Source: Candidatus Poribacteria bacterium (GTDB lineage: Bacteria; Poribacteria; WGA-4E; WGA-3G). Taken from it: a stretch of 64,000 nucleotides of DNA. The translations under genes were made by a program, and so were the position numbers. Under the pieces are notes generated by a model. The model saw only the letters and a program-made list of their open reading frames with translations. It searched no databases and was not told the DNA's origin. The stretch lies in assembly GCA_022394775.1 (NCBI GenBank), contig JAGFCB010000022.1, positions 62,001-126,000 on the forward strand, written 5' to 3'. The number at the start of each line of letters is the position of its first letter. Within the stretch, counting starts at the first letter, position 1. Shown piece after piece: positions 42,212 through 49,958 of the stretch.

Positions 42212-43615
42212 TCAAACATCGGAACGGAAGAATTTCAGAAACGCCACGGTTGTCAATACCACAGCAAAGAAACAGAGCAGCAGTAGATCTACCATTGATT
42301 GCCGGAGCGTTTCTGCTAAGGTCGTTGTCTCCAAAGGAGGCGGTTGTGTGATTTTGACGGGTCTGTGTTGTCTGTGATAGGTATGATCTATAACTTTACT
42401 AAACAGGGCTGTATAGAGTGCGTTGTAATAGCGATCTCCCATTTGGAAATAAGTGCTTCTTTTTGCTTTTCCGGTCTGTGTCAAGTTTGTAGTAATATAA
42501 ATTAAGGAAGATGTTGGTGTGATTCGGGAAAGCATCTCGCCTAACTCTTCCTGTCGTTCAATTTCACGTTTATAATCCCGATCCAATTGGTTAGCACGGT
42601 TCTGGAATTTCGATCTATATTCCGCTTCAAAGGGTTTCATACGTTCACCAATTTTTCTTGCGACCTCCCCGCCTATAGTTCTGCGTCCCCGCTCATCCAG
42701 GGGTGCCTCGTTGTTGGTTATTTCCTGTTTTTCCTTTTCGAGTGCTGCGTTGAAATCGTCTCGCATGGCTGCTTTTTCCATATAGAGGCTCTGTGAAGTC
42801 CGTGCTGGTGCAATAAGTTTGGCAGCGAGGAACCCGATGCGTGGGGTAATCAACACTGCAAACACCCAGACAGTAAAGGCGATGATGAGTGCTGTTTTAG
42901 AATTGTCTAAGTAGGTGGAAATCACTGTACCGATTGCAAAAAAGACACCAATATAGAGCAACGAGATGAGGGTTAAACCGAGAACTCTCGGAAAAATTTC
43001 AGGTTCGCCGAGAGGGAACCCTTGCCAGACAAGTATCAATAAGCCGAACAGCAACGACACCAAGAACGGAACGACAAACACCACGTATCCGCCAATCAAT
43101 TTGCTCCATAAAAAGAGGTCGCGCGGCAGGGCATTCGCTAAGGTAATCCGAAGGGTACCCGCTTCTCGTTCCCCGGCAACGGCATCAAACGTAAAGAGTA
43201 ACGCGAGTAGACTGAAGACGGTACCGACTACGAATAGAAAATCAAGATGCCCTAACAGATAGGAAAGAGAGGATGCTAAGGCGGGTGCCCCTTGTGTAAT
43301 TCCATTGCGCGTCATGCCGAGATAACCCGGCAATACATCCGCTAACCCATTTGCGAAGACGCTCAACGGCGGCGGTTTGAGGAAGATTTTGGAAACTTCC
43401 AATCCGGGGTCCAGGGACATCCCCGTGTTCATCGTGGCTTCTTCAATGTTTGCGAGTTTAACGGCTTCTTGGTAATCCACTAAGTTCTGACGATAATTCC
43501 GGTAATTGGTGGAAAGCGTCAGCGGAACGAGAAGGAGACACATCAAAAGGAGCGCGACGAAACGGACGCTCAGAATGTGATGCCTAATCTCTTTTTGAAT
43601 CAACGTCATTAACAT
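42212..43615 (-). CDS. ABC-2 type transporter permease, copy 1
   Basis: 467 residues. One N-terminal membrane segment (FVALLLMCLLLVPLTLS), a large extracytoplasmic part, then a cluster of helices (DFLFVVGTVFSLLALLFTFD, VVFVVPFLVSLLFGLLILVW, LISLLYIGVFFAIGTVI, TALIIAFTVWVFAVLIT), a second soluble stretch and a final helix (LLLLCFFAVVLTTVAF). The DAVAGEREAGTLRITLANALP segment is the coupling region of the DUF3526/ABC-2 permease family. No ABC ATPase gene is near, so the energy partner and substrate are unknown. Tandem paralogue of the next gene. Confidence 0.82.
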   Translation of the reverse strand: MLMTLIQKEIRHHILSVRFVALLLMCLLLVPLTLSTNYRNYRQNLVDYQEAVKLANIEEATMNTGMSLDPGLEVSKIFLKPPPLSVFANGLADVLPGYLGMTRNGITQGAPALASSLSYLLGHLDFLFVVGTVFSLLALLFTFDAVAGEREAGTLRITLANALPRDLFLWSKLIGGYVVFVVPFLVSLLFGLLILVWQGFPLGEPEIFPRVLGLTLISLLYIGVFFAIGTVISTYLDNSKTALIIAFTVWVFAVLITPRIGFLAAKLIAPARTSQSLYMEKAAMRDDFNAALEKEKQEITNNEAPLDERGRRTIGGEVARKIGERMKPFEAEYRSKFQNRANQLDRDYKREIERQEELGEMLSRITPTSSLIYITTNLTQTGKAKRSTYFQMGDRYYNALYTALFSKVIDHTYHRQHRPVKITQPPPLETTTLAETLRQSMVDLLLLCFFAVVLTTVAFLKFFRSDV

Positions 43616-43634
43616 ATTGAACTCCCTTTGATTT

Positions 43635-43790
43635 TAGGATTTACGCGCATTGCGTAAATATGGAACATTTTTACGCACAAAGTAGCCATTTCAGTATTTT
43701 AAACCCCCTAAAGAATCAACGGTATGAATGCCTTATGGGCATTCACCGCCCCTTATCAGGGGGACTTTAAGAGAAAGTGCGTAAGTCCTA
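43635..43790. repeat. Family B MITE-like element, insertion in duplication unit 1
   Basis: 156 bases, TAGGATTTACGC...GCGTAAGTCCTA, placed between permease copy 1 and its upstream box. The matching position in unit 2 (45431-45540) lacks it, so it probably arrived after the duplication. Both ends are TA, as expected for a TA target duplication. Confidence 0.85.
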
Positions 43791-43794
43791 ACGC

Positions 43795-43838
43795 TTTTAT
43801 AATTAATGATCCGATTTGAGAATGGAAAGGGTGCATAA
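43795..43838 (-). promoter_or_regulatory. Shared upstream box, copy 3
   Basis: CTTTTATAATTAATGATCCG + ATTTGAG...AAAGGGTGCATA upstream of permease copy 1; nearly identical to the box at 45541-45583. Confidence 0.45.
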
Positions 43839-43851
43839 AGTGAAAAATCTG

Positions 43852-43923
43852 GGTATAAAGATGGAGAATGCTATTCCTGATAACAGTATTGTCGATTATG
43901 CGGGAAGTTATTCACCTTTTTAA
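43852..43923 (+). pseudogene. Remnant of a ThuA C-terminus, copy 1
   Basis: Plus-strand GIKMENAIPDNSIVDYAGSY + SPF and stop align with CIGMEDAIPDKSVVDYVGDY of the complete ThuA protein at 33.6 kb. Only about 23 codons remain, ending exactly at the junction between the two duplication units. Confidence 0.7.
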
Positions 43924-43926
43924 TTC

Positions 43927-43946
43927 CGAGGCGTTATGTTGCCTCG
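43927..43946. repeat. CGAGGC hairpin at the start of duplication unit 2
   Basis: CGAGGC-GTTATGTT-GCCTCG, perfect 6-bp stem, with the following TGTTTGAAGTTTAATC shared with unit 1 at 42126. On the minus strand it lies downstream of permease copy 2. Confidence 0.5.
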
Positions 43947-44017
43947 TGTTTGAAGTTTAATCTTTATATTCTCAAGACGCGTTTTAAATGTTCCTGGTAA
44001 TTCGGTTATCATTGATA

Positions 44018-45430
44018 TCAAACATCGGAACGGAAGAATTTCAGAAACGCTGCGGTTGTCAATATGACCGCAAAGAAGCAGAGCAGCAGGACATCTATCA
44101 CCGATTGACTGAATATCTCCCCTAAGGTTGTTGTCGCCAAAGATGGCGGTTGTGTGATTTTGACATTATCTTCTGGGCGGTGCACTCTATAAGAAATATG
44201 ATCTGAAATTTTAGTAAAGAAATCTGTATGGAGCATCTCATAATAGCGGTCACCTGTTTGAAAATAGTTGCTTCTTTCTACTTTTCCGGTCTGTGTTAAG
44301 TTCGTGGTAAGATAGATTAAGGAAGATGTAGGCGTAATTCGGGAAAACGTCTCACCTAACCGTTCTTGTCGTTCTGTTTCACGTTTATAATCTCGATCTA
44401 ATTTGTTCGCACGGTTCTGGAATTTCAGTCGATATTCCTCTTCGATAGATTTCATGCGTTCGTCAATTTTTTCCGCAATTTCCGGACCTATAACGCGTGC
44501 GCCATCCTTATTTGGGGGCACCTCCATGAAGAATTTCATTTTTTGATCTTTGAGTTCGGCATCAAAATTATCTCGCATGGCTGTCTTTTCCATATAGACG
44601 CTCTGTGAAGTGCGTGTCGGTGTGATAATTTTAGCGGCAAGAAAACCGAGACGTGGTGTAATTAACACGGCGAATACCCAGACAGTGAAGGCAATGATGA
44701 GCGCGGTCTTGGAATTGTCTAAGTAGGTAGAAATCACCACTCCTATCGCAAAAAACACCCCAATGTAGAGTAGTGATGCAAGGGTTATGCTAAGCACTCG
44801 TGGAAAAATTTCGGGTTCACCGAGAGGAAAGCCTTGCCAGACAAGCATCAGTAAGCCAAACAGTAACGACACCAAGAACGGAACGACAAACACCACGTAT
44901 CCGCCAATCAATTTGCTCCACAAAAATAGGTCGCGCGGCAGGGAATTCGCTAAAGTGATCCGCAATGTGCCTGCTTCTCTTTCTCCGGCAACGGCATCAA
45001 ATGTAAACAGTAGTGCAAGGAGACTGAAGACAGTACCGACCACAAATAGGAAGTCGAGATGTCCTAAAAGTTGGGTGAGCGGTGCTGAAAACGTAGAGGG
45101 CGGTCCCTGTGTGATTCCATTGCGCGTCATGCCGAGGTAGCTTGGCAGTGAATCCTCCAATCCATTTGCGAAGACACTCAGCGGTGTCGGTTTGAGAAAA
45201 AGTTTGGAAACTTCAACTTCCGGTTGCGGTGGCATCTTCGAATTTACTGTGGTTTCTTCAATGTTTGCGAGTTTAATGGCTTCTTGATAATCCACTAAGT
45301 TTTGGCGATAATTTCGGTAATTGGTAGAAAGTGTGAGTGGAACGAGGAGGAGACACATCACAAGGAGCGCGACGAAACGGACGCTCAGCAGATGATGCAT
45401 AATCTCTTTTTGAATCATGGTCATTAACAT
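44018..45430 (-). CDS. ABC-2 type transporter permease, copy 2
   Basis: 470 residues, about 75-80 percent identical by eye to copy 1, with the same helices and the same AGEREAGTLRITLANSLPRD segment. Most change is in the soluble stretch after the fourth helix (DQKMKFFMEVPPNKDGARVI against a different sequence in copy 1) and near KISDHISYRVHRPEDNVK, hinting at different partners. Same GGGAG ribosome site. No ATPase adjacent. Confidence 0.82.
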   Translation of the reverse strand: MLMTMIQKEIMHHLLSVRFVALLVMCLLLVPLTLSTNYRNYRQNLVDYQEAIKLANIEETTVNSKMPPQPEVEVSKLFLKPTPLSVFANGLEDSLPSYLGMTRNGITQGPPSTFSAPLTQLLGHLDFLFVVGTVFSLLALLFTFDAVAGEREAGTLRITLANSLPRDLFLWSKLIGGYVVFVVPFLVSLLFGLLMLVWQGFPLGEPEIFPRVLSITLASLLYIGVFFAIGVVISTYLDNSKTALIIAFTVWVFAVLITPRLGFLAAKIITPTRTSQSVYMEKTAMRDNFDAELKDQKMKFFMEVPPNKDGARVIGPEIAEKIDERMKSIEEEYRLKFQNRANKLDRDYKRETERQERLGETFSRITPTSSLIYLTTNLTQTGKVERSNYFQTGDRYYEMLHTDFFTKISDHISYRVHRPEDNVKITQPPSLATTTLGEIFSQSVIDVLLLCFFAVILTTAAFLKFFRSDV

Positions 45431-45540
45431 GTTGAACTCCCTTTAATTCTATATTGCGATACGGATTTTCTTTAATTCATTGTCCAAAGAATCAGGTTTT
45501 ATTTACTCAATTTTCTTTCGTGAAACGGTATGTGACACGC

Positions 45541-45583
45541 TTTTTATAATTAATGATCCGATTTGAGAATGAGAAGGGTGCAA
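45541..45583 (-). promoter_or_regulatory. Shared upstream box, copy 4
   Basis: TTTTTATAATTAATGATCCG + ATTTGAGAATGAGAAGGGTGCA upstream of permease copy 2, 110 bases before ATG 45430. No MITE separates it from the gene here. Confidence 0.45.
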
Positions 45584-45595
45584 AAAACAAAAATC

Positions 45596-45643
45596 TGTAG
45601 CGCGGCGATGGCGGATGCTATTCCTGACAAAAAATGTGTCATT
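45596..45643 (+). pseudogene. Remnant of a ThuA C-terminus, copy 2
   Basis: Plus-strand CSAAMADAIPDKKCVIS, with AIPDK preserved, matching the complete ThuA protein and the remnant at 43852. Shorter and more decayed, at the outer edge of duplication unit 2. Confidence 0.55.
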
Positions 45644-45658
45644 TCCTTTACAAAAATG

Positions 45659-45674
45659 TGTCAAAAATTTGACA
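45659..45674. promoter_or_regulatory. Palindromic operator candidate
   Basis: TGTCAAAAATTTGACA, a perfect 7+2+7 palindrome whose right half is the -35 element of the promoter at 45669-45697. A repressor bound here would block that promoter. Confidence 0.5.
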
Positions 45675-45697
45675 GAATTCGATATGTATCGTATACT
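45669..45697 (+). promoter_or_regulatory. Consensus sigma-70 promoter for the M24 gene
   Basis: TTGACA (45669-45674), 17 bases, TATACT (45692-45697); ATG 45754 lies 57 bases downstream. Confidence 0.75.
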
Positions 45698-45753
45698 ATA
45701 TATCTTGCCTTGTTCTATAAACATACAGATGATACAATATCCAAGGAGATTGC

Positions 45754-46857
45754 ATGCTAAATACAAAGCGGATCCAAAGCGCACAGGCCAGAATGAAACA
45801 GCAGGGCATTGACGCTTATCTTATCCTGACGCATGACGATTATATCTACTTTTTCGGAGAGGATCGGTATCAACCGCGAGCGGTTATTCCTGCCGAGGGT
45901 GTACCTATTGTTGTAACGTTTACAGGTGAGGAAGCCGAGGTTAAAGAATCCTTGGGTGTTGAGGATGTCCGAGTATTCGGCTCTGTGGGACAACAGATTA
46001 AAGATGTTGTTCAAGTGATGCGGGGCATGATGGGTGAGAAAGAGAAACTTACAATCGGCGTGCAGATGTGGTTTTCAACGCCCGCTTTTTTGCTGAACAT
46101 GTTCCAAAGAGCGAATCCATTCGTTAATGTAGTAGACATCGCTCCTGTTATGGATGAACTCCGCATGATAAAAGATGCCTCTGAGATTTCCCTTATGCAA
46201 CGCGCTGCGGAAATTGCTGGGATTGGTATGGAAACGGCAGTCAAGACGCTCAGGGCTGGTATAACGGAAAATGAGGTTGCAGCAGAAGTAGAATACGCCA
46301 TGCGGAAATCAGGTGGACATGGTGTTGCGACACCTGTTTTTGTGAATTCAGGGATCCGCTCAGGATGGCTGCACGGGACAGCGTCCGACAAGGTGATTGA
46401 GGAAGGCGACTTTGTCGTCCTTGACTTGGTACCGCGTTACAAAGGGTATTGTGCGAACCTCTGCCGAACTTTTGTTATTGGGACACCTTCAGCGAAACAG
46501 GTGGAGATGTTTGAAACTTACAAAGACGCGCAAGCCGCGGGCAGAGCCGCGTTAAGACCCGGGGCAAAGATGCGAGACATTGATGCAATTGCCAAGAAAG
46601 TTTTCACTGAAAACGGTTACGGAGAATTCTACGTCGCCGGTATCAGTCATAGCATCGGACTCGGTTTTGAAGAGACACCAGCCCCGACAATTCACCCAGG
46701 GGATTCTGGTATTCAGATTTGTGATGGCATGACGGTAACGGTCGGACATCCGGTCCTTTCCGTGCCTGGAACAGGTGGGGTACGGTTGGAGGATACATTC
46801 CATATTTCGGAGGGTAAAGCACAACCCTTGACAGTTTTCCCTTCGGAGTTAGTGTAA
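45754..46857 (+). CDS. M24-fold (pita-bread) peptidase-like protein with altered metal site
   Basis: 367 residues with a creatinase-like N-terminal domain (SAQARMKQQGIDAYLILTHD) and a C-terminal M24 domain from about residue 130. Of the five metal ligands of aminopeptidase P/prolidase, the first Asp (VVLDLVP), the His (GISHSIGLG) and the last Glu (GVRLEDTF) are present. The second Asp is Asn (GYCANLCRTF), and the IEPG Glu is replaced in TVTVGHPVLS. A two-metal peptidase is therefore doubtful; a creatinase-, ectoine hydrolase- or DddP-like activity is possible. GGAG ribosome site before ATG 45754; monocistronic, with a family A element after it. Confidence 0.82.
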   Translation: MLNTKRIQSAQARMKQQGIDAYLILTHDDYIYFFGEDRYQPRAVIPAEGVPIVVTFTGEEAEVKESLGVEDVRVFGSVGQQIKDVVQVMRGMMGEKEKLTIGVQMWFSTPAFLLNMFQRANPFVNVVDIAPVMDELRMIKDASEISLMQRAAEIAGIGMETAVKTLRAGITENEVAAEVEYAMRKSGGHGVATPVFVNSGIRSGWLHGTASDKVIEEGDFVVLDLVPRYKGYCANLCRTFVIGTPSAKQVEMFETYKDAQAAGRAALRPGAKMRDIDAIAKKVFTENGYGEFYVAGISHSIGLGFEETPAPTIHPGDSGIQICDGMTVTVGHPVLSVPGTGGVRLEDTFHISEGKAQPLTVFPSELV

Positions 46858-46859
46858 TC

Positions 46860-47008
46860 TATAGTAAAATCTACAATTAACGAGATATTCATAGAGGGCT
46901 GGGTTCCAAACCCTGAAGAAATCCGCAGAAACACCCAAGCAAAGACCCTGCATTGGAGGTAGGTTTGTTATTTTGTAAAGTGTTGATTTATTTTTCGGTT
47001 TTACTATA
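46860..47008. repeat. Family A MITE-like element with interrupted hairpin
   Basis: TATAGTAAAATCTACAATTA...GGTTTTACTATA. The left hairpin arm GGCTGGGTTCCAAACCC is present but the right arm is replaced by about 35 foreign bases (TGAAGAAATCCGCAGAAACA...). Begins two bases after the stop of the M24 gene. Confidence 0.8.
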
Positions 47009-47061
47009 ATCCTGAAAAATCACCTACTATTTGCGATAAGGGTCAACCAAAGGAGGGAAAA

Positions 47062-47907
47062 ATGTCTCCATTTGTCATGAACGTGAGAAAAAAAGCAGTT
47101 CTGGGTTTAGTTGCTGTTTTAATCACTGGATTGGGAATAGGGATTCCTGTTGATGCTCGGACAGTCGTCATCGAGGATGGGTTAATCGGCTACTGGAGTT
47201 TCGATAAAGACACTGTAAAAGGCAAAACGGTAGAAGATATTTGGGGCGACCAGGATGCGACGATAATAGGAGACCTTGAGATTGTTCCGGGTAAGTTTGG
47301 AGAGGCAGTGCAATTGGGCGGTGGCGCGGGTGCCCGTGTCCAAATAACCGATGACATCAAAAAAGCCGAGCTTCCCACAGAAGAGATGACTATAGAATTA
47401 TGGGCGTGGGATGAGCAGTTCATCGAATGGGGCGGGTACGTCGTAGCAGTTCAAGACAACGGTGCTTTTGAAAAAGGTTGGCTGCTCGGCACCCGATGGA
47501 AAGCGTTTAGCTTCGCACTCTCCTCGGAGGACGCAGATGATGGGGACGGTCTCTTAACCTACCTCAATGCCGCCAGCGCGTCCGAGACGAATAAATGGTA
47601 CCATGTGGTCGGAACGTATGACGGTAAGGAGATGAAAATCTATGTAAATGGGAAACTTGAGGGTACTTCGGGTGTCCAATCGGGGGCAATCAACTACCCA
47701 GATAGCATCTTCTTCTCCATCGGTGCGTATAAAGATGACAATGAAGACTTTGTACACACAGGGATGCTTGACGAAGTGCGTCTCTATGATCGGGCACTCA
47801 GCGAAAAAGAGGTATCAAACAATCTGGAAGCGGAAGGGTTGGCAGTAGAGCCTGCTGGGAAACTGAGTCTCACTTGGGGTCAAATTAAGGCGGCTGCGGG
47901 CAGGTAA
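47062..47907 (+). CDS. Exported LamG-domain protein with TWG tail
   Basis: 281 residues. Signal segment (AVLGLVAVLITGLGIGIPVD), then one LamG/concanavalin-like domain (DGLIGYWSFDKDTVKGKTVE, EMTIELWAWDEQFIEWGGYV, KWYHVVGTYDGKEMKIYVNG, GMLDEVRLYDRALSEKEV). Such domains bind carbohydrate or protein at the surface. It ends GLAVEPAGKLSLTWGQIKAA + AGR, the tail shared with the 38 kb and 63 kb proteins. Ribosome site AAAGGAGGG. First gene of a plus-strand operon with the phosphodiesterase 28 bases behind. Confidence 0.82.
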   Translation: MSPFVMNVRKKAVLGLVAVLITGLGIGIPVDARTVVIEDGLIGYWSFDKDTVKGKTVEDIWGDQDATIIGDLEIVPGKFGEAVQLGGGAGARVQITDDIKKAELPTEEMTIELWAWDEQFIEWGGYVVAVQDNGAFEKGWLLGTRWKAFSFALSSEDADDGDGLLTYLNAASASETNKWYHVVGTYDGKEMKIYVNGKLEGTSGVQSGAINYPDSIFFSIGAYKDDNEDFVHTGMLDEVRLYDRALSEKEVSNNLEAEGLAVEPAGKLSLTWGQIKAAAGR

Positions 47908-47935
47908 CGTGCAGCGATTTCGGAGGAAGAGAATA

Positions 47936-48871
47936 ATGCATATCTCTCTCAAGACGCAAAAGGCTTTCGGTGTATTAGGAGTCATTTTGCTGGTCGGTTC
48001 ACTGTTTTTGGGTTTCTCGCTTCAGAGCGTTTCGGAAGTTCTGGGTGTGAAACACGTGGTAATCATCGGGTGTGATGGGATGAGTCCTGATGGCGTTCAG
48101 CAGGCGGAAACACCAAATATGGATGCCCTGATGCAGCGGGGTGCCTATACGATGCATGCCCGCGCCGTGATGCCAACTTCCAGCAGTCCGAATTGGGCTT
48201 CAATGCTTATGGGTGCTGGCCCCGAACAGCATGGTGTCACGTCCAACGATTGGAGACCCGATAAATTTGCACTCGCGCCAACAGCTGTGGGGTCAGGCGG
48301 CATTTTCCCAACGATCTTCAGCGTGCTGCGTGCGCAGCGACCCTCTATAGTGAGTGCCTGCTTCTATGATTGGAGCGGTTTCGGTGTCCTGTTTGAACAC
48401 GAAGCCGTGGACACCGTTGAAGATACAGACGGTCCCGTCAAGACCACCGAACGTGCTGTCGCCTATTTTAAGGAAAAGCAGCCTGATTTTACATTTATCC
48501 ATCTCGATCACATCGATCACGCCGGACATAAGTATGGTCACGGAACGCCTGAGTATTACAAATCCGTTGAAGAAGCGGATCGGCTCATCGGCGAAACGGT
48601 TCAAGGACTCGAAGCAGCGGGGATGTTGTCGCAAACCATCCTTATCGTTACCTCTGATCATGGCGGCGTTGGCAAAGGTCACGGCGGGGCGACGCTGGCG
48701 GAGGTCCAGATTCCATGGATTATTGCCGGACCTGGGGTCACGCCTGGAAAGAAAATCGCTTCTTTTGTGAACACCTACGACACGGCTGCGACGGTTGCGC
48801 ATATCTTCGGGTTGACCGCACCGAGCTGCTGGATCGCTAAGCCGGTGTTGGAGGCGTTTGGGTCGCCATAA
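47936..48871 (+). CDS. Exported type I phosphodiesterase/alkaline phosphatase family protein
   Basis: 311 residues from ATG 47936 (ribosome site CGGAGGAAGAG); the track start at 47909 lacks one. Membrane or signal segment FGVLGVILLVGSLFLGFS. Alkaline phosphatase fold: VVIIGCDGMSPDG (metal Asp), MPTSSSPNWASMLMG (Ser/Thr nucleophile region), HLDHIDHAGHKYGHG and TSDHGGVGKGHGG (metal ligands). It would cleave phosphodiesters or sulfate/phosphate esters outside the cytoplasm. Operon with the LamG protein and a PhyH oxygenase suggests use of a decorated glycan or lipid. Confidence 0.85.
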   Translation: MHISLKTQKAFGVLGVILLVGSLFLGFSLQSVSEVLGVKHVVIIGCDGMSPDGVQQAETPNMDALMQRGAYTMHARAVMPTSSSPNWASMLMGAGPEQHGVTSNDWRPDKFALAPTAVGSGGIFPTIFSVLRAQRPSIVSACFYDWSGFGVLFEHEAVDTVEDTDGPVKTTERAVAYFKEKQPDFTFIHLDHIDHAGHKYGHGTPEYYKSVEEADRLIGETVQGLEAAGMLSQTILIVTSDHGGVGKGHGGATLAEVQIPWIIAGPGVTPGKKIASFVNTYDTAATVAHIFGLTAPSCWIAKPVLEAFGSP

Positions 48872-48924
48872 ATTAATTGCTTGACTTGGAAAAAAGGAGG
48901 GTTTTTCCACACCGAAAAACTTTG

Positions 48925-49857
48925 ATGACATTGAACAGACCGAAAAAAATCCTAACAGGAACACCCTTTGCATTTGGTGAGCATCGTTTTCATTTTGGTG
49001 AGGAGATCATCGAATTAGAAGATTCCTCCTCACTTCTCAATGATTTTGGTGCGTTGCAGAGAAAAATGCGTGAAGATGGCTATCTCTTTATTCGAGGTTT
49101 CCATCCGCGCGCACATGCGGAGCAAGCCGCACATTGGACCTTACAAGCCATCGCTCAAAACGGTGGGTTAAAGTCGGGGACACCTATTGAAGCGGGTATC
49201 ATCGGCAAAACGAATCAGACTTTTAGTTTTTTTCGGCAGACTGAGGTGGCGCATGCCAAACCGATCCTTGATGTTGTCGATAGCCAGCAGACGATGCAGT
49301 TCTATGAAGAATTCCTCGGTGGTCCGGTCATTACGTTCGATAAACGGTGGCTGCGCTGCATGGCGAACGGTGGACATAACCATTTCCACTACGATAGTGT
49401 TTATGTTGGGCGCGGCACACAAAACCGGTATACAATGTGGAGCGCGTTGACGGACATCGGTCTGGAAAATGGACCGCTCGTCATCTGCCTCGGTTCCGAT
49501 CGACACAATCGATTAAAATCCACATACGGGGCGACGGATATGGATCGCGATTTGACGGAAGCCGTGTTCAGCACGGATCCACGCGAGATGGTTGAGAAAT
49601 TCGGATTCACACTCGCGACAGCGCACTTCCAGCCGGGTGACGTTATTATTTTTGGGCTTTACATGATGCATAGCAGTGCCCCGAATCGTTCTGACCGGTA
49701 TCGCATCAGCATTGATACGCGATACCAACTCGCTTGCGAAGAGAAGGATGACCGCTTCTTTTTTCGTGAAGACGGCAGTTGGCTCGGTAATTTTTACAAC
49801 AAAGGTGCGAGTTACAAACCGATAACGGAACTCCGCCACGAATGGGGATTGGATTGA
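48925..49857 (+). CDS. Phytanoyl-CoA dioxygenase (PhyH) family protein
   Basis: 310 residues from ATG 48925 (MTLNRPKKILTG); the track uses a TTG at 48877. The GGAGG at 48894 is too far from ATG 48925 to decide, so the start is uncertain. Iron site GGHNHFHYDSVYVGRG (HxD) and MMHSSAPNRSDRYRISIDTR (distal His and Arg). Fe(II)/2OG oxygenase; substrate unknown. Last gene of the LamG-phosphodiesterase-PhyH run. It ends with TGA, confirming TGA as a stop in this genome. Confidence 0.85.
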   Translation: MTLNRPKKILTGTPFAFGEHRFHFGEEIIELEDSSSLLNDFGALQRKMREDGYLFIRGFHPRAHAEQAAHWTLQAIAQNGGLKSGTPIEAGIIGKTNQTFSFFRQTEVAHAKPILDVVDSQQTMQFYEEFLGGPVITFDKRWLRCMANGGHNHFHYDSVYVGRGTQNRYTMWSALTDIGLENGPLVICLGSDRHNRLKSTYGATDMDRDLTEAVFSTDPREMVEKFGFTLATAHFQPGDVIIFGLYMMHSSAPNRSDRYRISIDTRYQLACEEKDDRFFFREDGSWLGNFYNKGASYKPITELRHEWGLD

Positions 49858-49958
49858 TTGCTTTATTGTCTGGTAATAGAATCTCGCATAGAAACACCTC
49901 CATATATCAGTATAGCGAAATTTCCATCTAAAATTCAGAAACTTGCGAATTCGCAAAT

